Shown: positions 8,982 through 18,264, numbered from the stretch's first letter. The stretch is 64,000 nt of DNA from UBA4416 sp964543545 (GCA_964543545.1 CAZIYT010000006.1:1-64000), one strand, 5' to 3'. Made by a program: numbers and translations. Notes: generated from the sequence alone by a model not told the origin.

Positions 8982-11225
8982 ATGAAAAAATTACTAAAAC
9001 ACTTAATGTATGGAAGCTTGCTGGCTTTGCCTTACGGCAGCTTTGCACAAGCCTTCACTGAGAACTTCGGTTCAGTAGCAGGAACAACTGCAATTTCAAC
9101 AGCCTCTGTTGGTTTTTCTACCGCATCAATACCGTTTACTTATACAGGTACAGCCGACGTAAGGAACACCACGCCATCGAATGGCTACACCCTGGCATCG
9201 GGAACTCCGGCATCCGGAGCAGCCAACATCTTTTTCACCAATACCGTTGGAAGAGTTTTTGAGATCTCTGGAATCAATACAACGACAATTACCTCTCCGG
9301 TAATTAACTTCGGTATTTCAAAAAGCACTAACGCGGACAATGCATCCAGCTTTATCGTGGAATACGCGGTAGGAACAAGCACTGTTTATACAGCGTTAAG
9401 CTTTCCTGTTTTACCTACAGGTAGCGGCACCTCTCAAACAAGCTGGTTTGCCCGCCAGACAACAGGAACAATTCCTTCTACAACCAACCTGCGTCTTCGT
9501 TTCAGGCAAAACAGTTCAACCGTTCAGTACCGTCTTGACGACGTTCAACTGGCATCAGCCAGCGGTGGAACTACTACGCCTTGCACAGCCAGCATTACAG
9601 CCAGCGGAGCAACTACTTTCTGCAACGGTGGAAGCGTAGTTCTGTCGGCTAATTCAGGTGCTTCATACCTGTGGTCTAACGGTGCTACGACACAAACAAT
9701 CTCTGTAAATCAATCAGGAACATACAACGTAACCGTTACAGCCGTTGGTGGCTGTACAGCTACTGCATCCGCTACACGAGTATTGGTTTACCCAACTCCA
9801 ATCGTTGGTGGCTCTGCTACCAATATCTGCGGTAGCGGAACGTCTACGCTCACTGCAAGGACATTTGCACCGGATCTGTTCATCACTGAGTATGTAGAGG
9901 GAACAGGAAACACCAAGTACACAGAGATCTATAATGGTACAGGTGCTAACATCGCTGATTTATCAGATTATGTATACCATGCTTTCCAAAACGGTTCAAC
10001 CACTCCAATTACTTTTTCTCTGACCGGTTTATCAATTGCCGACGGTGACGTTTTGGTTCTTAGAAATCCTAGCGCGGCATCTCTCGCCGTTCCTACTGTT
10101 ACAACAGGAGCTGTTGTGCAAAACGGTAACGACGCTATCGGTCTGTACAAAATATCGACTGCTTCTTACGTGGATATTTTCGGTGTAATCGGTGAGAACC
10201 CGGGATCTGCCTGGACTGGCACCAGCAGTTATACGACTCTTGATAAAACCCTGCGCAGAAAATCTTCTGTATATTCCGGTATTACCGTTAATCCGGCTAT
10301 TGCCGGCCCAACCGGCTTTGGTACCCTGGTATCAGAATGGGACCTGTTCTCTACGGATGATGTATCCGGCTTAGGTGCACACATCATGGATGGTACTTAC
10401 TCATGGTCAGCTGGTACAACACCTTCTACAGGTAAAGTTGTAACTGCCAGCCCTCCTGCATCCAGTGTATATACTGTAACCGGTGATTACGCTGTAAGCG
10501 GCTGTTCTAACACAGGTACTGTACAGGTAAACGTATTTGATGCTCCTTCTGTTGTGATTGATAACGGTGATGTACCGGTAATCACTCAGTGCTACGGTCC
10601 TCAGTGCGTTAACTTAACGGCTCTTCCTACAGGAGCTACGCCTTTCACATACGCATGGAGCACCAGCGAAACAACAGCTGGTATCGTGGTATGCCCTACT
10701 GTAACAACTTCATACTCTGTAGTAGCTACTGACGTTAACGGTTGCAATGCCATCGAATCTATCAACATCGTTGTTCTGAACACTTGCTGCGAAGAAAACA
10801 ATGTGATCGTTTGCACAGGTACATCGACTGTTTGTGCTGATTCATCAGCTGTACAAGGTTTGATCGAAGCAGGTGGCTATGTTGGTCCTTGCGACACAAG
10901 AAAATTCATCTCCGGTGATGACGCTACAACTTCTATCAACAACCAGGTATCTGCTGTGAACGTATATCCTAATCCGTTCAATGAAGCAACCATGTTTGAA
11001 GTAAAACTGAGCACTGCCAGCCAGGTGAAAATCGAGATCCTCGATATCACAGGCAAAAAAGTAGCTGAGCTCACTAACACCATGTTCGCTGCAGGAACTC
11101 ACCAGTTCAACTGGAACGGAACCAATGCAGCAGGTAACGTTGTGAGCAGCGGTCTTTATTTCTGCCGCATCGCTTCAGGCGACCAGGTACAAACACTTAA
11201 AATCCAAAAGCTGTCTGACAAATAA
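8982..11225 (+). CDS. T9SS-exported protein with lamin-tail and Ig-like domains
   Basis: 747 residues with a signal peptide (MKKLLKHLMYGSLLALPYGSFAQ). Residues about 25-190 form a beta-rich N-terminal domain. An Ig-like repeat follows (FCNGGSVVLSA...YLWSNGATTQTI), then a lamin-tail domain (LFITEYVEGTGNTKYTEIYN, about 305-470), another Ig-like part and a Cys-rich stretch beginning CCEENN. The C-terminus is a type A sorting domain with VYPNPFN and GLYFCRI. The protein should cross the outer membrane by the type IX system and be anchored or released at the surface. Function is unknown; adhesion or a matrix role is likely. Confidence 0.85.
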   Translation: MKKLLKHLMYGSLLALPYGSFAQAFTENFGSVAGTTAISTASVGFSTASIPFTYTGTADVRNTTPSNGYTLASGTPASGAANIFFTNTVGRVFEISGINTTTITSPVINFGISKSTNADNASSFIVEYAVGTSTVYTALSFPVLPTGSGTSQTSWFARQTTGTIPSTTNLRLRFRQNSSTVQYRLDDVQLASASGGTTTPCTASITASGATTFCNGGSVVLSANSGASYLWSNGATTQTISVNQSGTYNVTVTAVGGCTATASATRVLVYPTPIVGGSATNICGSGTSTLTARTFAPDLFITEYVEGTGNTKYTEIYNGTGANIADLSDYVYHAFQNGSTTPITFSLTGLSIADGDVLVLRNPSAASLAVPTVTTGAVVQNGNDAIGLYKISTASYVDIFGVIGENPGSAWTGTSSYTTLDKTLRRKSSVYSGITVNPAIAGPTGFGTLVSEWDLFSTDDVSGLGAHIMDGTYSWSAGTTPSTGKVVTASPPASSVYTVTGDYAVSGCSNTGTVQVNVFDAPSVVIDNGDVPVITQCYGPQCVNLTALPTGATPFTYAWSTSETTAGIVVCPTVTTSYSVVATDVNGCNAIESINIVVLNTCCEENNVIVCTGTSTVCADSSAVQGLIEAGGYVGPCDTRKFISGDDATTSINNQVSAVNVYPNPFNEATMFEVKLSTASQVKIEILDITGKKVAELTNTMFAAGTHQFNWNGTNAAGNVVSSGLYFCRIASGDQVQTLKIQKLSDK

Positions 11226-11258
11226 GAAGATGCTTTCATAAGTAATTTTACCCAGTAA

Positions 11259-11288
11259 AATAAGCTGCTCCGGAAGGGGCGGCTTATT
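11259..11288 (+). terminator. Hairpin after the first T9SS cargo gene
   Basis: Thirteen-base arms (11259-11271 and 11276-11288) pair with two wobbles around a GGAA tetraloop. The U-tract is short. A smaller stem, ATTTTAC/TAAAAT, precedes it. Confidence 0.6.
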
Positions 11289-11319
11289 TGCATTTCACAA
11301 CGGTACTATTTATACAATC

Positions 11320-11327
11320 TAAATTTG
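11320..11327 (+). promoter_or_regulatory. -7 box TAAATTTG of the SprB-repeat gene
   Basis: TAAATTTG matches TAnnTTTG and lies 9 bases upstream of the ATG at 11337. It also covers an in-frame TTG (11325), which argues for the ATG as the true start. Confidence 0.45.
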
Positions 11328-11336
11328 AAACAACCA

Positions 11337-13526
11337 ATGAACCAACTGAAAAGAAACCCATTCTGCATTCTCCTGTTCCTCCTGCTTACATCATCCGTTT
11401 ATGCCCAGATAGCCTCATGGAATCCATCCGGATTATCGGCTTACGGCCCTTCGCCTTGGGCGCCGACGGCTACTGCTGCCGGAATAAACGTGGGCGGGTT
11501 GACACGCGGTGCCGGCCTTGCCACAACGGGCTCACCCATCGCCAATGCCTGGGGAGCCGTTAACTGGACCGGGGCAGCCAACCAGGATGCTACCTTTACG
11601 GTAAGCGCTAATCCCGGCTACACCGTATCGTTCAGCACCTTTAATTTATCCTACAGACGATCCAATACGGGGCCTAATGCAGGCACCCTCGAATATACCT
11701 TTGGCAGCAGCAGTACCTACACCGTGATCAGCGTGCTGACCAGCCTGACGAGTACCTTGACGACAGGCGTTCCTATCACACCTGTCAACTTAAGCAGCGT
11801 TGCCGATCTGCAGAATGTACCTCCGGGAACGGTTGTTAAATTCCGGATCTTCCCTACAGGGGGCAGCAGTGTGGGTACATTTTATGTATTCGGATCAGCG
11901 GGGATGAGCCTCGGAGGAACTGTTACCAGCTCCGCTGCAGCCTTTACGTCCACCATCACACAAACGGCTCCTATCCTATGTCACGGACAGGCAGCGGCAA
12001 CACTCTCGGTTAATGCGACGGGTGGCACGCTTCCTTATACCTATATCTGGGTGCCGGGTGGTGGAAATTCCCAGACAGCCAGCGGCCTGGCGGCCGGCGT
12101 CTATACCTGCTTTGTAACAAGCGCCTCTTCGGCAACAACCATGAGTACCTACACCGTCACAGAGCCGGCTCCTCTATCATCCACGCTTTCCGCACAAACT
12201 AATGCCAGCTGTTTTAACGGTTCCAATGGTTCGGCAACCTTTACGGTCAATGGCGGCACACTGCCTTATGCCTATAGTTGGTCACCTTCGGGCGGCAACG
12301 CGGCCACGGCGACTAACCTGAGTGCCGGAACCTATACCCTGGCAACGACAGATGCGAATAATTGTGTCTTATCCTCAAGCCTTAGCATCACGCAGCCGGC
12401 TGCTGTTACCCTCACAGCTACCGCTTCTTCTTCTGCCATCTGTAACGGCTCTTCGGTAACCTTAACCGCAACAGGCGCTACTACCTATACCTGGACCAAC
12501 GGCGTCACAAACGGGATGGCCTTTTCGCCTTCGCTCACAGCAACCTATACGGTGAATGGCACGGATGGCAATGGCTGTAATGGCTCCGCCGCCGTGTCGG
12601 TGACGGTAAATCCTTTACCTGTAGTAAGTACTTCCGCTTTACCTTCCTCAACGGTTTGTGCCGGCTCTTCGCTCACCCTGAGTGGCAATGGGGCTGCTAC
12701 CTACACCTGGACCGGAGGAGTGGTGAACGGTGTGGCCTTCGTGCCGGCATCATCGGCCTCTTATACAGTTACGGGAATTTCGGTAAATGGCTGTACCAAT
12801 ACAGCAGTCAGCTCTATAACGGTGAGCGCCCTGCCTTCAGTGACGGCTTCCGCTTCTCCTTCCGTGGCCATCTGTGCCGGCTCTCCGGTAACGCTCACGG
12901 GCAGTGGTGCAACGACTTATTCCTGGACCGGGGGCGTTATGAATGGTGTGGCCTTTACCCCGGCATCCTCTGCTTCCTATACGCTAACCGGCACTGCCGC
13001 CAATGGCTGTAGCAGTACGACGGTGAAATCGGTTACGGTAAATGCCCTGCCTGCTTTGGGAGCCACTACCAATAAAGCAATGCTGTGTGTTGGTCAGACG
13101 GCTACGCTGACCGCTTCGGGAGCGATCACTTATACCTGGAGCACAACACAGCAAACTGCGGTGATTGCGATAAGTCCTACGGTGACAACGACCTATACCC
13201 TGAGCGGCACGAATGCCAATGGCTGTACGGCCAGCCTGGCAGTGCTCCAGAGTGTATCGCCATGTACAGGTCTTGAGGATTTAACTGCTGCCGGACCGGG
13301 AATACGCTTCTATCCGAACCCTAATAAGGGATCGTTTACCCTGGTATCGGATGATGATACGGAGTTGAGCCTGGTAAATAGCCTGGGTGAATTGGTGAAA
13401 ACGATCAGCCTGAGTGATCGGAATAATCACTACCTACAGATCGAAGGTCTTTCACAGGGCATCTATTTCCTGCTATGCAGAGAGGCATCTCATACATCGG
13501 TACAGAAAATTGTAGTGACGGAATAG
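11337..13526 (+). CDS. T9SS-exported protein with SprB repeats and Ig-like repeats
   Basis: 729 residues from the ATG at 11337; the in-frame TTG at 11325 lies inside a -7 box. A signal peptide (NPFCILLFLLLTSSVYAQ) leads into a beta-rich domain of about 200 residues. Two SprB-type repeats follow (ILCHGQAAATLSVNATGGTLPY and ASCFNGSNGSATFTVNGGTLPY). Four Ig-like repeats of about 80 residues come next, each with ICxGSxVTLT and YTWTGG. A CTGLEDL linker precedes a type A sorting domain (FYPNPNKGSF). SprB repeats are known from the gliding adhesin of Flavobacterium. Here they suggest a cell-surface adhesin, with or without motility. Confidence 0.85.
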   Translation: MNQLKRNPFCILLFLLLTSSVYAQIASWNPSGLSAYGPSPWAPTATAAGINVGGLTRGAGLATTGSPIANAWGAVNWTGAANQDATFTVSANPGYTVSFSTFNLSYRRSNTGPNAGTLEYTFGSSSTYTVISVLTSLTSTLTTGVPITPVNLSSVADLQNVPPGTVVKFRIFPTGGSSVGTFYVFGSAGMSLGGTVTSSAAAFTSTITQTAPILCHGQAAATLSVNATGGTLPYTYIWVPGGGNSQTASGLAAGVYTCFVTSASSATTMSTYTVTEPAPLSSTLSAQTNASCFNGSNGSATFTVNGGTLPYAYSWSPSGGNAATATNLSAGTYTLATTDANNCVLSSSLSITQPAAVTLTATASSSAICNGSSVTLTATGATTYTWTNGVTNGMAFSPSLTATYTVNGTDGNGCNGSAAVSVTVNPLPVVSTSALPSSTVCAGSSLTLSGNGAATYTWTGGVVNGVAFVPASSASYTVTGISVNGCTNTAVSSITVSALPSVTASASPSVAICAGSPVTLTGSGATTYSWTGGVMNGVAFTPASSASYTLTGTAANGCSSTTVKSVTVNALPALGATTNKAMLCVGQTATLTASGAITYTWSTTQQTAVIAISPTVTTTYTLSGTNANGCTASLAVLQSVSPCTGLEDLTAAGPGIRFYPNPNKGSFTLVSDDDTELSLVNSLGELVKTISLSDRNNHYLQIEGLSQGIYFLLCREASHTSVQKIVVTE

Positions 13527-13550
13527 AAATTAAGGATGCAATTAAAAAAT

Positions 13551-13584
13551 AAAAAAAGGCCCGGCATAATACCGGGCCCTTTTT
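13551..13584. terminator. Bidirectional terminator between convergent genes
   Basis: Arms GGCCCGG (13558-13564) and CCGGGCC (13572-13578) with a 7-base loop, flanked by an A-run before and a T-run after. This serves both the adhesin gene and the SRPBCC gene on the opposite strand. Confidence 0.85.
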
Positions 13585-13604
13585 AGATCATTAAAGACAA
13601 GAAC

Positions 13605-14018
13605 TTATGCCTCTACATATTTTTTGAAATTATCAAGAATAGCCTGCCAGCCTGCTTTCTGCATCTCCACAGGGTTTTCGCCTTCTGCTTCAAATTCGCT
13701 TTTGATATGCGTGCCCATCCCTTCCGAGGTGAATGTAATGCTTACTTTACGCCCGTCTCCGAGGGTATAGGCAATCAGCTCATGCGGTTTTACATGAGTA
13801 TAAATTCCTGCAAAGTCAAAGCCGAAGCTTCCGTCTTTAGCCTCCATGCGTGAAAGAAATTTACCGCCGGCACGCAGGTCGTTCTCTGCTTTGGTTGTAT
13901 GCCAGTCTTCGGAGGCACTGTTCCATTTCATAATGTGCTCAGGCTCCGACCAGGTTTTCCATACTTTTTCTACCGGTGCGTTAATGCTCGCTTCTATGGT
14001 AATAAGAGTGTTTGACAT
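13605..14018 (-). CDS. SRPBCC / AHSA1-like protein
   Basis: 137 residues, with no signal peptide. The opening ITIEASINAPVEKVWKTWSEPEHIMKWN and the later GWQAILDNFKKYVE are characteristic of the Aha1-C-like (AHSA1) branch of the START/SRPBCC superfamily, which has a hydrophobic ligand cavity. Function in bacteria is usually unknown. It is a single gene with its own terminator. The next minus-strand gene upstream is a secreted protein with no evident link. Confidence 0.8.
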   Translation of the reverse strand: MSNTLITIEASINAPVEKVWKTWSEPEHIMKWNSASEDWHTTKAENDLRAGGKFLSRMEAKDGSFGFDFAGIYTHVKPHELIAYTLGDGRKVSITFTSEGMGTHIKSEFEAEGENPVEMQKAGWQAILDNFKKYVEA

Positions 14019-14045
14019 GTTTGTTGGTGTTGAATGTGAATGAAT

Positions 14046-14711
14046 TTATTTACACAGCGAATTTAGGAAACATTCCAGAATAACGCCGGTAAAATTAATG
14101 CCAACCGTAATAAGAAAGTCGGCTGTGGCATACAGAAATTCCTGCGAGGGCTTTTTATCCGCTCCTGTTCCCGAAATCTCATTCCTGCTCATGTATGCAT
14201 AAAGCTGGTCCTTCGCGGCTTGATCCTGTATGGTGGATTCCACGATATCGTTGCTGAGCGGATATACTTTTCCGGAAAGGGTTTCGCTGAAATAATAATA
14301 GATCGTAAAGTTGGTTTCCACCCGGTATACATAAGGAGCCTCTGTACGCCATAACAGAAGCGACCGGCCGTTGTACAAGCGCCTGCGCTCTCCGTATTCA
14401 TTCACAATTCCCCAGACATCAGCGGCCCGGATCCGCTTTTCTGTCCGGCCTTTGTAGCGGAACAGAAGGCAGGAATCATCTTTCTGGAGCTTGTAGCGGC
14501 TGATGTTGAGTGTGTCGGTTACAACCCGCTGTTGTTGCATGTATACGATCGTTGTTTTGCCGAATACCGGCATCCGGTTCATCACGCTGTCGAGTTGCCG
14601 GTTAATGTTCTGCGGAGAGCCTTGAGGCCGCAAGCCTGAAAATTCCTGTGCAGGCAGCATCGAAGAGCTTATCAGCATCCATGCAAATATGTAAGTTACA
14701 AGCCTGGTCAC
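14046..14711 (-). CDS. Secreted protein of unknown function
   Basis: 221 residues from a GTG at 14711, chosen because it places a clean signal peptide (TRLVTYIFAWMLISSSMLPAQ) at the N-terminus. It also leaves room for a divergent promoter: the longer frame from ATG 14825 would run into the neighbour's promoter and add 38 unconvincing residues. A TATATTCG box lies about 26 bases upstream. The mature part has no recognised motif; a short hydrophobic segment near the end (TADFLITVGINFTGVILECF) may be a membrane helix. It is divergent from a beta-propeller gene. Confidence 0.55.
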   Translation of the reverse strand: MTRLVTYIFAWMLISSSMLPAQEFSGLRPQGSPQNINRQLDSVMNRMPVFGKTTIVYMQQQRVVTDTLNISRYKLQKDDSCLLFRYKGRTEKRIRAADVWGIVNEYGERRRLYNGRSLLLWRTEAPYVYRVETNFTIYYYFSETLSGKVYPLSNDIVESTIQDQAAKDQLYAYMSRNEISGTGADKKPSQEFLYATADFLITVGINFTGVILECFLNSLCK

Positions 14712-14854
14712 GATACAGGTAGTCAGAGGTAGTGATACGAATATATCAAAATATTCCGGTCCTGAATAATCGGTTGACCGGTTATTTTCATGGATCAAAA
14801 TGCCATGCAGAGATGAAATTTTCATAAACTTTATGGAACACTAATTTAGTAGCT

Positions 14855-15790
14855 ATGATCAAAAACACAGGAATCGTTTTGGTGGCATGTATCTTCGCAT
14901 GCCTGAGGATATATAGTCAGGAAGAGGGCAAGGTAGAGCTGGTAAGTGAAAAGCTGGATCGTTTTCTCAATGTTCGGGACCTTTGTATTTCCGATGATTA
15001 TAGTGAATATTATTTCTCTGTACAAAGTCCCTTCCAGGAAATTTCCCGGATCGCGGTCATGAAAAAAAGCGGCGGGCAATGGTCGGAGCCGCAACTGATG
15101 GGATTCTCCGGTGCCTGCTCAGACCTGGAGCCTTTTTTATCTCCCGATCAGAAGCGGCTTTATTTTGTTTCCAACAGGCCGCTGAAAGCTGCGGGCGATA
15201 GTACAAAAGATTACGACATCTGGTATGTGGAGCGGAAAAATCCCTCCTCGACCTGGTCGGAACCGGTAAACATGGGTAAGCCGGTAAACAGCGTGCGCGA
15301 CGAGTTTTACCCTTCGCTGTCGTCCGGCAATAATTTATACTTTACTTCAGAAACACCCACAGGACTAGGGAAAGATGATATTTACCTCTGCCGCTGGAAC
15401 GGAACAGCCTATGAAGAACCGGTACTATTAAATGCCAATGTGAACAGCAGCGGCATGGAGTTTAATGCCTTTGTATCACGGGATGACCATTTCCTCTTCT
15501 TTACCAAATACAACAGCAGCGACGGGCTGGGCAGCGGCGACCTCTACCTTTCCAAAAAAGACAGGTCGGGCAACTGGGGCAAAGCGGAGAACCTTGGAAA
15601 AAACATCAACACCAAATTTATGGAGTATTGCCCTTTCTTTGATGAGAGGGAAGAGATCCTGTACTTTACCAGCAGGCGAAATTCGCTGCAACCACAGACG
15701 TATAAGGACCTGCAGGAGTTTGATCGCGTGATCCACGGAAGCGGGAACGGCTTAAGCAAGCTCTACAAGGTGAGGTTCAGCCTGAGGTAA
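14855..15790 (+). CDS. Exported PD40 (WD40-like) beta-propeller protein
   Basis: 311 residues with an N-terminal signal (IVLVACIFACLRIYSQ). Repeats with a YFxSNR/YFTSET core follow: DLEPFLSPDQKRLYFVSNRP, EFYPSLSSGNNLYFTSETP, EFNAFVSRDDHFLFFTKY and EYCPFFDEREEILYFTSRR. These are PD40 propeller blades like those of TolB and of the N-terminus of OmpA-family proteins in Bacteroidota. It is probably periplasmic or at the outer membrane, with a binding role. It is divergent from the 14711 gene and ends 14 bases from the convergent pentapeptide gene. Confidence 0.75.
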   Translation: MIKNTGIVLVACIFACLRIYSQEEGKVELVSEKLDRFLNVRDLCISDDYSEYYFSVQSPFQEISRIAVMKKSGGQWSEPQLMGFSGACSDLEPFLSPDQKRLYFVSNRPLKAAGDSTKDYDIWYVERKNPSSTWSEPVNMGKPVNSVRDEFYPSLSSGNNLYFTSETPTGLGKDDIYLCRWNGTAYEEPVLLNANVNSSGMEFNAFVSRDDHFLFFTKYNSSDGLGSGDLYLSKKDRSGNWGKAENLGKNINTKFMEYCPFFDEREEILYFTSRRNSLQPQTYKDLQEFDRVIHGSGNGLSKLYKVRFSLR

Positions 15791-15804
15791 TTCCTGTGTG
15801 GCTT

Positions 15805-16380
15805 TTAAAACTCGATATCGAGGCCATACTTGCCCAGCAGGCCTGCGATACCCGAATGAGAGAACTTCGCTTTTTTCATCCTGTTCACTTCGGGATCGAT
15901 GTTATAATAGCTTGCTGTCCGGAAATCCGCTTTTTCGAGGATGGTATTCACAAAGGAAGATTCCATTAAATTACAATCTTTGAAAAGGGCCTGGCTCAGG
16001 TCGACGTTCTCGAATTGCATTTCTTTCATTGAGCATCCGATAAAAGGCGTTTTTACCATTTTCTTTTTAAAGAAGGTGGAGTAATCCAGCTGGCAATTGC
16101 TGAAGCTTACCTGGAACAGGAAATCGTTGCAGTGACTGAAGTTGATGCCGGCCAGCTTGCAGCCGATGAAGTGTACATTTTTTAATCCCGTATTATTAAA
16201 CTGGATCAGGGAGAGGTTACAGTCTTTGAACGTGCAGTCGATGAAGCTACCGTTGGAGAAAGTGGCTTTTGATAAATTACAGTTGATAAAGGTACAGTTC
16301 TGGTATTCCTGCCTGGAAACAGATTGTTCCGAAAGGTCTGTCTTTTCAAAGGTTTGATGCTCGTATGGGCCTGAAGTCAT
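15805..16380 (-). CDS. Pentapeptide-repeat protein
   Basis: 191 residues from the ATG at 16380; an upstream TTG would add 17 residues outside the repeat fold. Most of the protein is built of five-residue steps with F or L at the centre (CTFINCNLSKATFSNGSFIDC, then FENVDLSQALF), which forms a right-handed quadrilateral helix. Cysteines recur at the same step. Some relatives (Qnr, MfpA) protect DNA gyrase, but most have no known role, and nothing here points to gyrase. It is the last gene of a four-gene minus-strand operon. Confidence 0.8.
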   Translation of the reverse strand: MTSGPYEHQTFEKTDLSEQSVSRQEYQNCTFINCNLSKATFSNGSFIDCTFKDCNLSLIQFNNTGLKNVHFIGCKLAGINFSHCNDFLFQVSFSNCQLDYSTFFKKKMVKTPFIGCSMKEMQFENVDLSQALFKDCNLMESSFVNTILEKADFRTASYYNIDPEVNRMKKAKFSHSGIAGLLGKYGLDIEF

Positions 16381-16431
16381 AGTATGGGAAGAATAGTGCC
16401 TAAAGATCGGGAATGGCTGTTGCGCGCGCAA

Positions 16432-17193
16432 TTATTTTTTGTAATACTTATCAATATACCGGATGGCTTCTTCCTGCGTGAGGATGCTAAAGTCCTTATA
16501 CCGCTCGTGTACATCAATGATCTCTTCAATGGCATCGCTCACCAGGGCCTTGTTTTTCCAGGTGTTCAGATGAGCGATCACCGTAGCAAGGCAGCCTTTT
16601 TTATAAGCGATCTGCCCGAGCACATGCACCAGCGTATTCCTGACGCGTGCCGTTTGATCATGCTCCAGCTCCTGCAAGAGCGGCAAAATATCTTCCGGGT
16701 ATTTGCGTCCTCTCAGCTCGATGCCATGACAGATCTCCCTTCTGATCTCTTTGTTGTTGTGATGAAGGTATGTTTTTGACCAGGCCAGAACAGGCTTTGG
16801 GTTCACCTCTCCCATTTTTTTGATAGAGCCGATCACCGCATTTCTAGGGGAGTGGTGCGCGTCGAATAAGCCTTTGTCAAAGATGTGCTGCACAATCCTG
16901 AAATCGCTTTTGCCGATCTCGCCTGCCGCGTTGATCGCCGTTTGTCGCACTTTAAAGGATTCATGGAGTAAGAGCTCATCGATCAGCCGGATCATGCCGG
17001 GCCTTAGCTCAGGATGCGCCAGGTAGATCTTTCCCAGGGAGAGATAAGCCGCCTTGCGGATGTAAGTATCCTCATCGCCGGCATAGGCAATCGTTTGTTT
17101 CGACTTAGCTGTCCGCAGCTCTTTCAGCAAGGCATCGCTGATCTGCCTGACGGTTTCAGCACGCTCTTCTTTAGTGAGGTCGTAAAATGACAT
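16432..17193 (-). CDS. HEAT-repeat protein
   Basis: 253 residues without a signal peptide. Paired helices of about 35 residues recur: TYIRKAAYLSLGKIYLAHPEL, FKVRQTAINAAGEIGKSDF, HHSPRNAVIGSIKKMGEV and ARVRNTLVHVLGQIAYKKG. This is the HEAT/armadillo solenoid, and the layout resembles DNA alkylation repair-like or PBS lyase-like proteins without their catalytic residues being visible. It is cytosolic, probably a scaffold. It follows the acyl-carrier-like gene by 16 bases. Confidence 0.75.
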   Translation of the reverse strand: MSFYDLTKEERAETVRQISDALLKELRTAKSKQTIAYAGDEDTYIRKAAYLSLGKIYLAHPELRPGMIRLIDELLLHESFKVRQTAINAAGEIGKSDFRIVQHIFDKGLFDAHHSPRNAVIGSIKKMGEVNPKPVLAWSKTYLHHNNKEIRREICHGIELRGRKYPEDILPLLQELEHDQTARVRNTLVHVLGQIAYKKGCLATVIAHLNTWKNKALVSDAIEEIIDVHERYKDFSILTQEEAIRYIDKYYKK

Positions 17194-17209
17194 GACTTAA
17201 TCAATAGTT

Positions 17210-17788
17210 TTAATCGATTCCGAAATCATTGGTGAAACTCTTGTGTGGCTTAATCTCGTAGAAGCTTACGCCGGTTTTATCTTCGGTAATCGCCATGATC
17301 CCTATATAAACCTCATAGCGGCTACTCAGAGATTTTGCGTTCAGAAATTTTTGATAATTCGCCGCACAGATGACATCACAGAAATCAGAAAAAGTCAGGG
17401 CCTCATAAGCTACCTGGTTTCTCGGAGCTATACGCAAGATCATCCTTTCTATAAATGTGTCTTCCTGAGCTATTGGAAATTCAGGGATTGTAAGGCTTGT
17501 TTCGCTTTCCAGTTGCTGCCAGGTCTCCGTAGCGTAGCTAAAAAAGTCTTTTACATAATCACTTAAAGTAACGCTTCTATCGGTGATTCCCACCTGTTGC
17601 ATGGCTTTTTCCAGGATAGCAAACACATCATCCCTCAGGCTTGTATGAGAAGAGGTGATTCCCAGGTGATGGCAGGCGCTACGGGTCATTTCTCCTACCG
17701 TGCCGATTTTTTCCGCTTCCTGATCGGGAATGCTGATCCCGAAATAATTCTCAAAGCTTACGAGTAATTCAACACTATCCAGGCTCAT
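17210..17788 (-). CDS. Acyl-carrier-like protein with unknown C-terminal domain
   Basis: 192 residues. The first 45 match helices II to IV of an acyl carrier protein: SLDSVELLVSFENYFGISIP then DQEAEKIGTVGEM. Ser2 aligns with the phosphopantetheine serine of the usual DSL motif, but Asp is replaced by the start Met. Helix I is absent: an in-frame TAA lies two codons upstream, so this is not a missed start. The remaining 145 residues match no family that I recognise. It starts 3 bases after the stop of the VOC gene. It may be a non-canonical or degenerate carrier; whether Ser2 is modified is unknown. Confidence 0.6.
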   Translation of the reverse strand: MSLDSVELLVSFENYFGISIPDQEAEKIGTVGEMTRSACHHLGITSSHTSLRDDVFAILEKAMQQVGITDRSVTLSDYVKDFFSYATETWQQLESETSLTIPEFPIAQEDTFIERMILRIAPRNQVAYEALTFSDFCDVICAANYQKFLNAKSLSSRYEVYIGIMAITEDKTGVSFYEIKPHKSFTNDFGID

Positions 17789-17791
17789 AAC

Positions 17792-18136
17792 TTATTTTTT
17801 ATACAATTCAATCTTTCTTCCGTCCGGATCCTGAACTACTGCCATAAAGCAGAAGTCAGTTTGTGTGGGCTCAGTGATAAACGGAGTAGCCTCCTTTCTT
17901 AACTCTGCTATCACATCATCAAAGCGTTCCAGCTCAAATCCCAGCCTCAGGTAGGGATCCGCTTCCTTCTGTCTTTTAGCCAACGGATAGAGCTCGATAA
18001 CCGTATTTCCAGTCGTGGCGGAGTAGTGGTAAGGAGACGGGCCATGTTGATGGTAGTCAAAATGAAATCCCAGGCGCTTGTAAAACTCATGAAGAGCGTG
18101 TAGGCCAGGCGTTCTGATTACCAGCAGTTTTAGCAT
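17792..18136 (-). CDS. VOC-family (glyoxalase-like) protein
   Basis: 114 residues forming two beta-alpha-beta-beta-beta modules of the vicinal oxygen chelate fold. The N-terminal module has LHEFYKRLGFHFDY and the C-terminal one ends VVQDPDGRKIELYKK, the usual signature with the metal-ligand Glu. Such proteins include glyoxalases, dioxygenases and drug-binding proteins; the substrate cannot be assigned. It is the first gene of the operon VOC, acyl-carrier-like, HEAT, pentapeptide. Confidence 0.8.
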   Translation of the reverse strand: MLKLLVIRTPGLHALHEFYKRLGFHFDYHQHGPSPYHYSATTGNTVIELYPLAKRQKEADPYLRLGFELERFDDVIAELRKEATPFITEPTQTDFCFMAVVQDPDGRKIELYKK

Positions 18137-18177
18137 CAGGTAAAGGTAATGAATCTAAAGAATAGATTTCCCTCGTG

Positions 18178-18191
18178 TGCGACAAGTCGTA
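18178..18191. repeat. CGACAWGTCG palindrome, copy 1
   Basis: TGCGAC-AA-GTCGTA pairs over 6 bp with one wobble. The core CGACAAGTCG recurs at 44530-44539, with the variant CGACATGTCG at 45449-45458. It lies between minus-strand genes. Confidence 0.4.
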
Positions 18192-18264
18192 TCATCCGCA
18201 GATCAATGAAGCTGTTTAAAGGAACGGAGGAGATCCGTGTAGAGGAGTTGTGATCAGGGTTGAG

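Noticed and set aside
14712..14825. Longer start (ATG 14825) for the secreted protein
   Set aside because: It would hide the signal peptide behind 38 residues and run into the promoter region of the divergent gene.
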